NCBI RefSeq assembly: GCF_030272705.1
Contig: NZ_JARFYM010000008.1
Location: forward strand, 1 to 64,000
Direction: 5' to 3'
Length of the DNA: 64,000 nt
DNA from: Rhizobium mayense
Lineage (GTDB): Bacteria; Pseudomonadota; Alphaproteobacteria; Rhizobiales; Rhizobiaceae
Shown: one piece after another, positions 26,417 to 36,056 of the stretch
Layout: each line of letters opens with the position of its first letter
How positions within the stretch are numbered: the stretch's first letter is position 1
Program-made: the position numbers and the translations under genes
Notes under the pieces: generated by a model
What the model was told of the DNA's origin: nothing
Databases searched by the model: none
What the model saw: the letters and a program-made list of their open reading frames with translations, nothing else

Positions 26417-27377
26417 GCCAATTCCAGGCCGATTCGATGATACGCGAGAGATCATATTTCGGCGACCAGCCGAGAATGTCGCGGGCCTTGTCGTTATTGG
26501 CAACCAGCGTGGTCGAATCGCCCTCGCGGCGGCCGACATATTCGACCGGGAAAGGCCGGTTCGACACCGTCTCGATCGTCGACAGCAATTCCTTGACCGT
26601 CGTGCCCGTGCCGGTGCCGAGATTGAGCGCGACCGATTCACCGCCCCGCAGCAGATATTCCACTGCCCGGACATGCGCATCCGCGAGGTCGAGAACGTGG
26701 ATATAGTCGCGCACGCAGGTGCCGTCGCGCGTATCATAGTCGCTGCCGAACACCTTGAAGCCCTGGCGACGGCCAAGCGCAGCATCGATCGCCAACGGGA
26801 TGGCGTGGGTTTCCGGCGTATGCCACTCACCGATGCGTCCTTCGAAATCGGCGCCGGCAGCATTGAAATAGCGCAGCACTACGGAGCGCAGTCCCTTGTA
26901 CTGATCGTAATCGGCCAGCGCCTGCTCGACGATATATTTGGTGCGTCCATAGGGATTGATCGGCACCTGCCGGTGGCTCTCGTCCAGCGGCACGCTCTGC
27001 GGCAGGCCATAGGTCGCGCAGGTGGATGAAAACACGAAAGCGCCGATGCCGGCCGCCTGTGCCGCCGACAGCAGCGTCAGCGTGCCGATGACATTGTTCT
27101 CATAGAAGGAGACGGGATCCTTGACCGACTCGCCGACCTCGATCAGCGCTGCGAAATGCAGGATGGCGGCTGGCTTGTGTTTCGCGAGGACTTCGTCGAG
27201 CCGCGCCCGGTCCCGGATATCGCCCTCTTCCGCCGGACCCCACTTGACGAATTCGCGATGACCGTTGGAAAAATTGTCGTAGACGACAGGCCGAAACCCC
27301 TTATTTGCCAGATCCAGACACGTATGCGAGCCGATATAGCCCGCTCCGCCGACCACCAGAACCGTTTCTCCTGCCAT
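26394..27377 (-). CDS. galE: UDP-glucose 4-epimerase (GalE/ExoB)
   Basis: This 327-residue NAD-dependent short-chain epimerase interconverts UDP-glucose and UDP-galactose for galactose-containing exopolysaccharide and LPS. The N-terminal GGAGYIGSHT binds NAD, SSTCATYG supplies the catalytic serine, and NPYGRTKYIVEQ contains the YxxxK pair. The C-terminus (AWNWHAKSNQ) is typical of rhizobial ExoB. Two ATGs are in frame (27383 and 27377). The second has AAGG at better spacing and matches the MAGETVLVVGG start I recall from homologues. Its 3' end overlaps the sulfatase start by 23 bases, suggesting co-transcription. Confidence 0.93.
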   Translation of the reverse strand: MAGETVLVVGGAGYIGSHTCLDLANKGFRPVVYDNFSNGHREFVKWGPAEEGDIRDRARLDEVLAKHKPAAILHFAALIEVGESVKDPVSFYENNVIGTLTLLSAAQAAGIGAFVFSSTCATYGLPQSVPLDESHRQVPINPYGRTKYIVEQALADYDQYKGLRSVVLRYFNAAGADFEGRIGEWHTPETHAIPLAIDAALGRRQGFKVFGSDYDTRDGTCVRDYIHVLDLADAHVRAVEYLLRGGESVALNLGTGTGTTVKELLSTIETVSNRPFPVEYVGRREGDSTTLVANNDKARDILGWSPKYDLSRIIESAWNWHAKSNQH

Positions 27378-27500
27378 AGCCATCCCTTCTCAACAACTGA
27401 CTGCTCAAGCACAAAGGACCGTGCTCGATCCGATGCGTAGAGTTAGAGACCTCTAGATCAGTTGCAAGACCAGAAAAAGACGGGAGCCTTGAAGAGCACT

Positions 27501-27689
27501 CTAATGGTTATGTTCGGTTTCCATGGCGGCGATCTCGTCTGAGACCTCCCGGATCCTTTCCCTCAGATCCGCCTCGGTCCCGTCGTCGACCTCTCCTTCG
27601 CCAAAACAATAGCGCGCTATATGCAGCTCAAGCTTGGATTCCAGCTCCGTGCGCCTGGCATATAAGTGGGCAAGATATGTGTTACGCAT
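27501..27689 (-). CDS. Small charged hypothetical protein
   Basis: The 62-residue frame is rich in Glu, Arg and Leu with a heptad-like pattern (ELESKLELHIARYC ... DLRERIREVSDEIAAMETE), which suggests a short helical hairpin or coiled coil. There is no strong ribosome site before the ATG. I recognise no family. It stands alone between galE and the cytochrome gene. Confidence 0.45.
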   Translation of the reverse strand: MRNTYLAHLYARRTELESKLELHIARYCFGEGEVDDGTEADLRERIREVSDEIAAMETEHNH

Positions 27690-27818
27690 TGCGAACCACG
27701 CATTCCGAGAAATATGTCTCTGAATACTAAGATAGGTTCGCAGCGAAGGGTTTCGATAGGCAGCGCCGCGACCTTTTGACCTGCCGCGGCGATTGAGAAT
27801 GAAATGGTCTACCAGCGC

Positions 27819-28385
27819 CTATCCTCGCACAGGGATCATCCGGACGAGCACGCGGTCACGAAGCACGTAGTGGTGCATAAGAGCTGCCAGGGCATGAATT
27901 CCCGCAACGGCGATGATCACCCAGGCGGTATAGCCATGCAGTTCACCGATGAGATGCCGTGTCGGCTGATCGACGACGATCAAGGGCGGCACCGAGAACA
28001 AGCCGAAAAAGCTCGGTCCGTCGCCCGAAGCCCAGACCATCAGGAAGCCATAGGACACCTGCGAAATCATCAGTGCGTAGAGAGCAAGGTGGACAAAAGT
28101 AGACACGGCATAGTGAAGCCCGGAGACCGCCGGCGCCGTGCGCCGATGGGTCGCGACGCGCCAGATGATGCGCAGAATGAGGACTGCGGCAAGCAGAACG
28201 CCGAGCGAGATATGCACGAAGATCAGATCCGCGCGCAGCGGCGTTCCACGTGCCACGAAGCCTCTGGCCTCGGCCAGTGCGAACATCGTCAGGACCAGAA
28301 GGGCGGTGAGCCAGTGGAGCGTGATGGTGAAATGGTCATGACGGGCTGCCCGCGCATCCGCGGCAGTCATATTGAAATTACTCAT
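27819..28385 (-). CDS. Cytochrome b561 family membrane protein
   Basis: This 188-residue di-haem inner-membrane cytochrome has four hydrophobic helices. Candidate haem ligands are the histidines in FTITLHWLTALL (helix 1), DLIFVHISLGVLL (helix 2) and GELHGYTAWVIIAVAGIHALAALMHHYVLRD (helix 4). The family shuttles electrons between quinol and periplasmic acceptors, and the partner here is unknown. The ATG follows AAGGAGAT. It is a single gene, oriented away from the polysaccharide locus. Confidence 0.88.
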   Translation of the reverse strand: MSNFNMTAADARAARHDHFTITLHWLTALLVLTMFALAEARGFVARGTPLRADLIFVHISLGVLLAAVLILRIIWRVATHRRTAPAVSGLHYAVSTFVHLALYALMISQVSYGFLMVWASGDGPSFFGLFSVPPLIVVDQPTRHLIGELHGYTAWVIIAVAGIHALAALMHHYVLRDRVLVRMIPVRG

Positions 28386-28622
28386 GATTTACGATCTCCT
28401 TGGGAGGGACAGGCAGCAAACACGCGAGGCCTCCTCTTTATTCGATTGCCTCAAAAAGATGGGCAGCATGCGAGGGCGCCCCGCCGATACGCCTATTGCA
28501 AAGCCTCGGCCTGATAGTCACATTGATCTGACTTGCAGCTGAATTGGCGTCTCGGAACAAAGATTTGCGCTGACACGCCAGTGGGGTTTGGGCTAATTCA
28601 GGGCGATTGTTCGAGGTAGATT

Positions 28623-29909
28623 GTGTTGAGCGAAAGAATTGCCGTCATTGGCCTGGGTTACGTCGGATTGCCTGTCGCGATCGCCCTGGCCGAGAAATTT
28701 TCCGATGTGGTCGGTTTCGATATCAAGACGTCCCGAGTCGCTGCCCTGAAAGCAGGAGAAGACGATACCCGTGAGGTTTCGCCAGCGCGCCTGAAGGAAA
28801 GCGGCCTTCGCGTCAGCAGCGACATTCACGACCTGCAGGACCGCGACATCTTCATCGTCGCCGTACCGACGCCGATCGACCGGAACCGGCAGCCGGATCT
28901 GCGGCCGATGATTTCCGCCTCACGCACCGTCGGCCAGGCTTTGAAGAAAGGCGGCATCGTCGTCTATGAATCGACGGTCTATCCCGGCGTGACGGAAGAG
29001 GTCTGCGGCCCGGTGCTTGCCGGGGTCTCGGGCCTGCGCCAGGGCGAGGATTTTCACGTCGGCTATTCGCCGGAGCGGATCAATCCCGGCGACAAGGAAC
29101 ATACATTCGAACGCATCGTGAAGGTCGTCGCCGGCGACAATGAGGAAACGCTGGAGAGGATCGCCGCCGTTTATGGCGCGGTGGTCGAGGCCGGCATTCA
29201 CCGCGCACCCAGCATCAAGGTGGCGGAAGCCGCGAAGGTGATCGAAAACACCCAGCGCGACCTCAACATCGCCTTGATGAACGAGCTGTCGATCATCTTC
29301 GAGAAGATGGACATCCGCACGGCCGACGTGCTGAAGGCGGCCAGGACGAAATGGAATTTCCTGCCCTTCACGCCCGGTCTGGTCGGCGGCCACTGCATTG
29401 GCGTCGACCCCTATTACCTCACCGCCAAGGCCGAGGAACTCGGCTATCATCCCGAAGTCATCCTCTCCGGCCGCCGCATCAATGACGGCATGGGCGCCTT
29501 CATCGCGCAAAAACTCATCAAGATGCTGGTGACGGCGCAAAAGCCGATCAACGGCGCCCGGATCGGTATCTTCGGCCTGACCTTCAAGGAGAACGTACCC
29601 GATCTGCGCAACAGCCGCGTGCCCGACATCATCCGCGAACTGCATCAATTCGGCCTTGAGCCGCTTGTACATGACCCCATGGCCAGCCATCACGAGGCGG
29701 AAGAGGAATACGGCGTGCGACTGACGGCGCTCGAAGACTTCGGCAAGCTCGACGCTATCGTGCTTGCCGTGCCGCACAAATCCTACCTGACCAACGGTGC
29801 CGCGCAGATCCTTGAACTGCTCGGCGAAAGCAGCGTGGTGGTCGACGTGAAGGCAGCGCTGGAGCAGGGCAATCCTCTTCTCAAGGGGCACGCAGTCTGG
29901 AGCCTGTAG
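28623..29909 (+). CDS. tviB: UDP-N-acetylhexosamine C6 dehydrogenase (TviB/WbpO type)
   Basis: This 428-residue enzyme oxidises the C6 of a UDP-N-acetylhexosamine to the uronic acid for surface polysaccharide. Motifs are GLGYVGLPVA (NAD binding), YESTVYPGVTEE, YSPERINPGDKEH, VAEAAKVIENTQRDLNIALMNEL and the catalytic-cysteine segment PGLVGGHCIGVDPYYLT. The last third is the UDP-binding domain (GLTFKENVPDLRNSR). These blocks match TviB closely. The start is a GTG at 28623, with GAGG six bases upstream. It is convergent with the next gene, only four bases away. Confidence 0.92.
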   Translation: MLSERIAVIGLGYVGLPVAIALAEKFSDVVGFDIKTSRVAALKAGEDDTREVSPARLKESGLRVSSDIHDLQDRDIFIVAVPTPIDRNRQPDLRPMISASRTVGQALKKGGIVVYESTVYPGVTEEVCGPVLAGVSGLRQGEDFHVGYSPERINPGDKEHTFERIVKVVAGDNEETLERIAAVYGAVVEAGIHRAPSIKVAEAAKVIENTQRDLNIALMNELSIIFEKMDIRTADVLKAARTKWNFLPFTPGLVGGHCIGVDPYYLTAKAEELGYHPEVILSGRRINDGMGAFIAQKLIKMLVTAQKPINGARIGIFGLTFKENVPDLRNSRVPDIIRELHQFGLEPLVHDPMASHHEAEEEYGVRLTALEDFGKLDAIVLAVPHKSYLTNGAAQILELLGESSVVVDVKAALEQGNPLLKGHAVWSL

Positions 29910-29913
29910 GCAG

Positions 29914-30846
29914 TCAGCGATCCCTGTCGGATGCCGCAGCCGTCAGCCGCAGGCCGTCTTCGACTGAAAAGGGCGGCGACCAGCCGGTGATCGCTACCGT
30001 CTCGCCGATATCGACCTGCAACGAACCCAGAAGCCGTCGCGCCGCCGCGCGACGCCCGAGCAGGGCCGCAAGCCCTTCCAGCAGGCGCGGCGGCACGGGT
30101 AGCAGCAGTGCCCTGCGCCCCATTGCCGAAGAGAGTTTGCCGATCAATTCGCCGATGGAAAGATCTCTGCCGTCGCTGATCAGGAAAACTCGATTTCCCA
30201 CATCGGCATGGCTGACGCAGAGCAAGATGAAATCGACGAGATTGCCGACGAACACCAGCGATCTGCGGTTGGCAATGAGGCCGAAGGGCCATGGAAACGG
30301 CCGCTTTGCCCACTTCATCAGGCTCGCAAAATTCGCTTTCACCTCCGGGCCATAGACGAGAGGCGGTCGGATGATGACGACATCCATGTCCGCTTCTTTG
30401 CCGATGGCGAGAAGCGCCTCCTCTGCTTCCCGCTTCGACTGCCCATAGGGATCTTCCGGATGCGGTCTATCGAACACGGTAAACGGTTTGCCCGGTATGG
30501 TCGCCTCGCCATTGACCTTGATCGAACTCAGGAAAATGAAGCGCTTGACACCAGCTTGCGCCGCCTGCCGCGCCAGATTGACCGTGGCGTCGACGTTGAC
30601 GGCACGAAAGGCGGCAAGCGGGTCGGCCGATGTGTCGTTCATGACATGGACCCGCGCCGCCAGATGCACGACCGTTTCGACGCCGTTAAGCGCGCCAGAC
30701 CAATCCGTCTCGCCATCGAAGCTGCCTATGGCCAAAAATCCCGGCTTCGGGCTGCGGCTGATCGGCCGATGGGCCATCTGTCGCCGCGAAAGCTCGGCAC
30801 AAAGCGCCTGCCCGACAAAACCCGTCGCGCCCGTTACCAGGATCAT
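29914..30846 (-). CDS. NAD-dependent sugar epimerase/reductase of the polysaccharide locus
   Basis: This 310-residue SDR-extended protein has TGATGFVGQAL at the N-terminus, SSIKVNGE as the Ser motif and PYGQSKREAEEAL as the YxxxK motif. FVGNLVDFILLC and a divergent C-terminus follow. It resembles the WbpV/WreQ group that reduces UDP-4-keto-6-deoxy-HexNAc, which in several organisms is encoded beside an initiating sugar-phosphate transferase, as here (divergent, 190 bases). A UDP-QuiNAc or similar product is therefore a plausible inference. Confidence 0.8.
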   Translation of the reverse strand: MILVTGATGFVGQALCAELSRRQMAHRPISRSPKPGFLAIGSFDGETDWSGALNGVETVVHLAARVHVMNDTSADPLAAFRAVNVDATVNLARQAAQAGVKRFIFLSSIKVNGEATIPGKPFTVFDRPHPEDPYGQSKREAEEALLAIGKEADMDVVIIRPPLVYGPEVKANFASLMKWAKRPFPWPFGLIANRRSLVFVGNLVDFILLCVSHADVGNRVFLISDGRDLSIGELIGKLSSAMGRRALLLPVPPRLLEGLAALLGRRAAARRLLGSLQVDIGETVAITGWSPPFSVEDGLRLTAAASDRDR

Positions 30847-31035
30847 GCGTCTGCTACCTCTTGTTCCGCCCAGGTTTACACTCGCGTCATGCTTTGCACA
30901 TTCCCTCCGCAGGGAACAAGCCCGACAAAATTCGCGAGCAGGGCGATTGTGAACAAGTCCATGATATGAGATGCACTCCGCACAAAGCCGTCACTGGCGC
31001 AACAAGACACGAGCCCGGCAGAACCATCAGAGACA

Positions 31036-31611
31036 ATGCCCTATACGATCGCCAAGCGCCTTTTCGATTTCCTTGCCGCCCTTGCGGCCGCCGTCATCTT
31101 TTCCATTCCGATCCTGATCGTCGCTGCCGCCGTCCGATTGACCTCCCCCGGCCCAGTTCTCTACTGGTCGGACCGTGTCGGCCGCGAAAACAGGATTTTC
31201 CGCATGCCTAAATTCCGCAGCATGCAGACCGATACCCCGGCGGTTGCGACGCATCTTCTGAAAGATCCCGGCGCCTATCTGACGCCGATCGGCTCCTTCC
31301 TGCGCAAATCCAGCCTGGATGAGCTGCCGCAGCTTTGGTGCATCCTGAAGGGCGAAATGAGTATCGTCGGCCCCCGCCCGGCCCTCTACAACCAGCATGA
31401 CCTGATCGCCCTGAGGACCAAGCGCGGCGTCGAAGCCCTGCTGCCGGGCCTGACCGGCTGGGCGCAGGTCAACGGTCGCGACGAGCTGCCGATCCCGGAA
31501 AAAGTCGCGCTGGACGAGGAATATCTGCGGCGCCGCTCGTTTATCTTCGATCTGAAGATCATCGTCCTGACGGCGCTGAAAGTTCTGCGCAGTGACGGTG
31601 TCACTCATTAA
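31036..31611 (+). CDS. Small initiating sugar-phosphate transferase (PglC/WreU type)
   Basis: This 191-residue monotopic phosphoglycosyl transferase moves a sugar-1-phosphate from a UDP-sugar to undecaprenyl phosphate, the first step of repeat-unit assembly. It has one N-terminal re-entrant hydrophobic helix ([35 protein letters not shown]), then [21 protein letters not shown] with the catalytic Asp-Glu pair, SIVGPRPAL and [13 protein letters not shown]. It lacks the extra membrane domain of WbaP-type enzymes. Proximity to the reductase suggests a deoxy-amino sugar as the first residue. Confidence 0.9.
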   Translation: MPYTIAKRLFDFLAALAAAVIFSIPILIVAAAVRLTSPGPVLYWSDRVGRENRIFRMPKFRSMQTDTPAVATHLLKDPGAYLTPIGSFLRKSSLDELPQLWCILKGEMSIVGPRPALYNQHDLIALRTKRGVEALLPGLTGWAQVNGRDELPIPEKVALDEEYLRRRSFIFDLKIIVLTALKVLRSDGVTH

Positions 31612-31771
31612 CGCGGCGGCAATATTATAAGGTTTTGATACCATAAACGGACGACGCAAAACGTCGGTCACCAAAATGCCGTATTACTGCCTCCTTGCGA
31701 CCTTACTGGCCGGCAGACAAAGGCTCAGGCTTTCTGGAATGGCCGAATGTGGATGAAGGCGGACGACGATA

Positions 31772-33172
31772 TTGGCTCAATTGCAGATAAATAGACCACC
31801 GGTCGATCTCGCGTCTGGAAACAATGACGGCGAACCTGTGCCCGTTGTCCTGCCGCAACGCCTGATCATCCTGGGTAGCCTGATGTGGCTCGTGGTCGTA
31901 TCGCCGCTATTTGTCGAAAGCGCCGCCTATCGGTATGTCGCCCCGTTCCTCGCTCTCATCGCCCTTCATTACTACAGGACGGCATCGGTGCGTCCACGCA
32001 CCAACTGGCTCGGCTGGCTGTGCATGGGATGGGGCGCCTATGTGCTTATCCGCTTTGTCTTCATCTTCGTGACTTCGCCGGAGCATACGATCGGTGCGTC
32101 CGACTGGCTCTATGCCTATCCCTTCTTCTTCCCGATCCTTGGCGTTGCCTTTTTGCTCCATGAACCGGTGCTGGAGAAAATCATCGCCGCGGTTTTCGGC
32201 GTCGCGCTCATCATGTTGGTCGCCACGCAGCATTTCCGCGACATCTTTGCCGGCGAGACCGTACGCCCGCTGATCATGAACAATCAGATTCACGGCGCAG
32301 TCGCCTGCGGGCTGATCCTCATCCTCACCGCCTTCTGGCTGCTGCACTATCTGACGGAGAAATCCAGCAATCGATTGATCGCCCGCTTTGCCTACATCGT
32401 TTCGCCATTGATCGCCGTTCTCTGTCTGATCGCAATCTACGGCGCCAAGTCGAAAGGCGTCTGGCTGGCGCTCGGTGCCACGCTGCCGGTGCTGGGGCTG
32501 GTAACCTTGACCTATCTGCGCTTGCGAACCGGTCTCGTCGTCGTCGCCTGCGCCGCAGTGCTTCTGCTGGCCGGCGCCTATGCGGTACGGCACAATATCG
32601 AAAGGACCGCTGGCCCAACGGTGTCTTCCACCATCGAGATGTTCGACGACATCACCAAAAGCCACGACCTGAATGACGCCGTGACAAGCACTATCACCTC
32701 CAATACCACGCCTTTTGCCATGGACGCGCGGTTACAGCTCTGGTCGAACGGTTGGGAGCTGTTCTCCTCCGCGCCAGTCTTCGGCTGGGGCGGCGAATGG
32801 GTGGAGCGCTGGAAGCACACGCGCTATGCCGACGTCCAATATACGCTGCTGCACAACGGTTATCTCGAAATGCTGGTGCGTCACGGCTTGTTCGGCGGCC
32901 TTGTGATGACGGTCATTCTCGTCGGGCTCATCGCCAATGTCTGGCGTGCCCGCAAGGCTGGCCTCATACCGCGCACCGCCTGGCACGCCTACGCCGTCTG
33001 TCTGTTCTTCTTTGCTTTGACGCTGCTCAGCAACTCCAACAATCGCCTCGCGATCGGGGAAAGCCTTGCTTTGACAAGCTCCGCATTCGCCTGCTGGTGC
33101 AGCATGCGCTTGAGCGGGGGACAGCTGCTGGTGCCGGCGAAGAAACAACAGGCGGAGGCTGTCAGCGCCTGA
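31772..33172 (+). CDS. O-antigen polymerase/ligase-like membrane protein (Wzy/WaaL)
   Basis: This polytopic protein of about 466 residues has roughly twelve hydrophobic segments and a large periplasmic loop near 270-340, containing RLQLWSNGWELFSSAPVFGWG. The GWG followed by HNGYLEMLVRHGLFGGLV is the Wzy_C/O-antigen-ligase signature. Wzy and WaaL cannot be separated by eye. I used the TTG at 31772, which has a weak GGA upstream, and later Met codons are possible. It follows the initiating transferase on the same strand by about 160 bases. Confidence 0.85.
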   Translation: MAQLQINRPPVDLASGNNDGEPVPVVLPQRLIILGSLMWLVVVSPLFVESAAYRYVAPFLALIALHYYRTASVRPRTNWLGWLCMGWGAYVLIRFVFIFVTSPEHTIGASDWLYAYPFFFPILGVAFLLHEPVLEKIIAAVFGVALIMLVATQHFRDIFAGETVRPLIMNNQIHGAVACGLILILTAFWLLHYLTEKSSNRLIARFAYIVSPLIAVLCLIAIYGAKSKGVWLALGATLPVLGLVTLTYLRLRTGLVVVACAAVLLLAGAYAVRHNIERTAGPTVSSTIEMFDDITKSHDLNDAVTSTITSNTTPFAMDARLQLWSNGWELFSSAPVFGWGGEWVERWKHTRYADVQYTLLHNGYLEMLVRHGLFGGLVMTVILVGLIANVWRARKAGLIPRTAWHAYAVCLFFFALTLLSNSNNRLAIGESLALTSSAFACWCSMRLSGGQLLVPAKKQQAEAVSA

Positions 33173-33217
33173 TCACAGGCGGGTAACGCGGCAATATTGC
33201 GCGCGGCACCTTCCTCT

Positions 33218-33248
33218 AGCGCCTTCCTTCATGGTGGCGGAAGGCGCT
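33218..33248. terminator. Bidirectional hairpin between convergent genes
   Basis: The arms AGCGCCTTCC and GGAAGGCGCT pair perfectly around an 11-base loop. It lies between the polymerase stop (33172) and the glycosyltransferase stop (33248-33250), which it touches. There is no U-run, so it may be a weak terminator or a 3' stabiliser for both transcripts. Confidence 0.5.
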
Positions 33249-34357
33249 TAATTGCGCAGTCTTTTGTAAAGCGCCGCATAGGCATCACCCATTCGCTCTG
33301 CGGTGAAGCATTCCTCGTATCGCAGGCGGGCTGCCGTGCCCAAAGACCCTGCTGTTTCACCGTCAGCCACAAGACGTTCCATTGCTTTCGCAAGCGCCGA
33401 CGGATCGTCTGGCTGCACGACATAGCCGGTTTTGCCATGCTGATTGACGAAGCTGGTGCCGGTCCCGATTTCGCAGGAAATCATCGGCTTGCCGAACATC
33501 GCGGCTTCGACGAGCGAAAGGCCGAATGCCTCCGAACGGAGATTGGAGGGGAATACGACTCCGGTGCATAATTCAAGGAGCGCGGCCTTATCCGTATCCG
33601 GCAAAGCACCTAGGAAGGATACGTTGTTGAGGCCGTGCTCCTGCGCGCATTTCTTCAGCGAAGCCTCCATCGGACCCTCGCCTACGATGACAATTTCGCT
33701 GGCAGTCTGCCGCGCGGCCTCGAGAAGGATGTGAACGCCCTTGTAGTAGCGCAGCACGCCGACAAAAAGGAAAAACGGTTTGGCAAACCGTGCGCGCCAG
33801 CGCGTTTTGTCCTGTTCGCTTGCCTTGGGATAATCCGCCTCATCCAGACCGAGCGGGATGACGGTGGTCTTATCCTTGTATCGCTGCAAGACTTCGCTCG
33901 TCGCCAGATAGTTCGGAGAGGTAGCGACGATCGTGTCAACACTCCTAAGAAAGCGGTGCATGACGGGGCCGTAGAGTTTCAGCAGAAACTTCTGCTTCAC
34001 GATATCGGAATGGTAGGTCACGACCGTCGGCTTGCCGGGCGGGGTTGCAAGATGGACGATATCCATCATCGGCCAGGGAAAGTGGTAATGGACGATGTCG
34101 GCCTTCCGGCTCAGCTCCCGGAAACGTCCGAATGCCTCGCGCGAAAAGCCGGTGGACGCAAATTCAAAGTCGAGCTTCGCCTTATGAGCCATATGGCCAT
34201 GAAATTCGACAGTGTTTTTCTCAGGCGTCTTGCTGAGCGAGAGGACATCGGACTGCATATCGTGTCTTGCGACGCCCTTGACGATCGCGTGGATTGTCCG
34301 CTCGACTCCGCCGAACGTATCCGGCCAATATGTTTTGAAAAAGTGTAGAACGCGCAT
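33248..34357 (-). CDS. Glycosyltransferase family 4
   Basis: This is a 369-residue GT-B retaining glycosyltransferase. The N-terminal acceptor domain has MRVLHFFKTYWPDTFGGVERTIHAIVKG with the glycine-rich loop. The C-terminal domain has FFLFVGVLRYYKGVHILLEAA, IVGEGPME and the EX7E-like SEAFGLSLVEAAMFGKPMISCEIGTG near 285-310. I chose the ATG at 34357 because AGGAGGG precedes it; the frame would otherwise run 12 codons further. It is downstream of rfbC on the same strand and may be a rhamnosyl or other transferase of the same glycan. Confidence 0.9.
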   Translation of the reverse strand: MRVLHFFKTYWPDTFGGVERTIHAIVKGVARHDMQSDVLSLSKTPEKNTVEFHGHMAHKAKLDFEFASTGFSREAFGRFRELSRKADIVHYHFPWPMMDIVHLATPPGKPTVVTYHSDIVKQKFLLKLYGPVMHRFLRSVDTIVATSPNYLATSEVLQRYKDKTTVIPLGLDEADYPKASEQDKTRWRARFAKPFFLFVGVLRYYKGVHILLEAARQTASEIVIVGEGPMEASLKKCAQEHGLNNVSFLGALPDTDKAALLELCTGVVFPSNLRSEAFGLSLVEAAMFGKPMISCEIGTGTSFVNQHGKTGYVVQPDDPSALAKAMERLVADGETAGSLGTAARLRYEECFTAERMGDAYAALYKRLRN

Positions 34358-34493
34358 GTCCCTCCTGTAGCGAGAGAAGTTGCGCAGGTCCATAACCAGT
34401 GTCGTTCGCTGATCCGGATGTCAGATCAATCCTTCATGCCGCAGACAATCCAGCCTTCTGCGGCCGGTCGCGCGACCTCCCGGCAAATCCGGA

Positions 34494-35042
34494 TCAGTCG
34501 AATATCTCGGCATCCGCCAGCAGTGGTTGCCGCTGATCCTTGGCGGACAGCGTCAGGGGGGCGGCAGTTTTCCAGTCGATTGCGAGCCTCGGATCGTCCC
34601 AGCGAATCCCACGGTCGCTTTCCGGAGCATAATAGTTGGTGGTCTTGTAAAGGAATTCGACACGGTCGCTCAGCGTCAGGAATCCGTGCGCAAATCCTTC
34701 CGGGATCCAAAGCTGACGCTTGTTTTCCTCCGACAGGAGGACGCCGACCCACTGGCCGAAGGTCGGAGAAGATCTCCTGATGTCGACGGCCACGTCGTAT
34801 ACTTCCCCGATGACGACCCGGACGAGCTTGGCCTGAGCATGCGGCGGCAATTGATAGTGCAGACCGCGAAGGACGCCTTTGCCGGACCGGCTATGATTAT
34901 CCTGCACGAATGTCGGGCTCTGCCCGATCGCCGCCTCGAACTTGACCTGGCTGAAGCTCTCAAAGAAAAAGCCGCGATCGTCGCCAAACACGGTAGGCTC
35001 GATGATCTTGACGTCGGGTATGGCGGTATCGATGGCTTTCAT
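34494..35042 (-). CDS. rfbC: dTDP-4-dehydrorhamnose 3,5-epimerase
   Basis: This 182-residue cupin-fold epimerase is the third step of dTDP-L-rhamnose synthesis. It shows DDRGFFFESF, QDNHSRSGKGVLRGLHYQLPPHAQAKLVRV with the catalytic histidine, and PEGFAHGFLTLSDRVEFLYKTTNYYAPESDRGIRWDDP. Length and motifs match RmlC. The ATG has AGGAAAG upstream. It follows rfbA by 48 bases. Confidence 0.97.
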   Translation of the reverse strand: MKAIDTAIPDVKIIEPTVFGDDRGFFFESFSQVKFEAAIGQSPTFVQDNHSRSGKGVLRGLHYQLPPHAQAKLVRVVIGEVYDVAVDIRRSSPTFGQWVGVLLSEENKRQLWIPEGFAHGFLTLSDRVEFLYKTTNYYAPESDRGIRWDDPRLAIDWKTAAPLTLSAKDQRQPLLADAEIFD

Positions 35043-35090
35043 CTGTCTTTCCTGCTTGATCTTCGGCGTGCGACATCACCAGGCGCGTTG

Positions 35091-35978
35091 TTAAAATACC
35101 CGTTCCCGCAGAATTCCGAGAAGATACTGCCCGTAGGCGTTCTTCTTCAGGGGATCGGCGAGGGTCTCCACCTGGGAGGCGTCGATCCAGCGGCTCCGGT
35201 AAGCGATTTCCTCGGGGCAGGCGACCTTCAGACCCTGCCGGCTTTCGATGGTGGCGATATAGTGGCTCGCCTCCAGCATCGATTCATGCGTGCCGGTATC
35301 GAGCCAGGCGTAGCCGCGACCCATCGTCTGGACATCGAGCTGCCCTGCCCTGAGGTAATGCGCATTGACATCAGTTATTTCCAATTCGCCGCGCGGCGAG
35401 GGACGTATGGATTTCGCCACATCGACGACATCAGTGCCGTAAAAATAGAGCCCGGTAACGGCATAGTTGCTCTTGGGGAACTTCGGCTTTTCTTCGAGGC
35501 TGATCGCGCGGCCCTGCGAATCGAAATCGACTACGCCGTAACGCTGCGGATCCTGCACGTGATACGCAAAAACGGTGGCACCATCCTGCTTGTCGTTTGC
35601 TTGATGAAGAAGCTTGGTGAAATCGTGCCCGTAGAAGATGTTGTCTCCGAGCACCAGGGCGGACGGAGCACCATCGAGAAAGGTCTCGCCAATGAGAAAC
35701 GCTTGCGCAAGGCCATCCGGACTCGGCTGAACCGCATAGTCAAGCTGGATGCCCCACTGGCTTCCGTCCCCCAGCAACTGTTCGAAACGAGGCGTATCCT
35801 GCGGTGTCGATATGATGAGGATTTCGCGAATGCTGGCCAACATCAAAGTGGTCAGCGGATAATAGATCATCGGCTTGTCGTAGATCGGCAGGAGCTGTTT
35901 GCTGACGGCAAGGGTGGCGGGGTACAGGCGAGTTCCAGATCCGCCAGCGAGTATGATGCCTTTACGTGCTCTATTCAT
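35091..35978 (-). CDS. rfbA: Glucose-1-phosphate thymidylyltransferase
   Basis: This 295-residue nucleotidyltransferase makes dTDP-glucose from dTTP and glucose-1-phosphate. The N-terminal [37 protein letters not shown] is the RmlA signature, and [13 protein letters not shown] carries the metal-binding Asp. I placed the start at the ATG at 35978. The frame is open 14 codons further, but those residues do not belong to the family. It is the third gene in the rfbB-D-A-C order on the minus strand. Confidence 0.97.
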   Translation of the reverse strand: MNRARKGIILAGGSGTRLYPATLAVSKQLLPIYDKPMIYYPLTTLMLASIREILIISTPQDTPRFEQLLGDGSQWGIQLDYAVQPSPDGLAQAFLIGETFLDGAPSALVLGDNIFYGHDFTKLLHQANDKQDGATVFAYHVQDPQRYGVVDFDSQGRAISLEEKPKFPKSNYAVTGLYFYGTDVVDVAKSIRPSPRGELEITDVNAHYLRAGQLDVQTMGRGYAWLDTGTHESMLEASHYIATIESRQGLKVACPEEIAYRSRWIDASQVETLADPLKKNAYGQYLLGILRERVF

Positions 35979-36056
35979 TGTAGAAACGTCTCGTACCAAA
36001 TGCGATTTACAGCCAATCAACTCACTGAAAGCAACTTACAATTTAATAAGCTATTG

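Noticed and set aside
26417..26863. N-terminal extension of the sulfatase-like protein by about 149 residues
   Set aside because: These codons are galE read in another frame; the extension is serine/arginine-rich and unlike the family, while an ATG at 26416 gives a normal-length enzyme.
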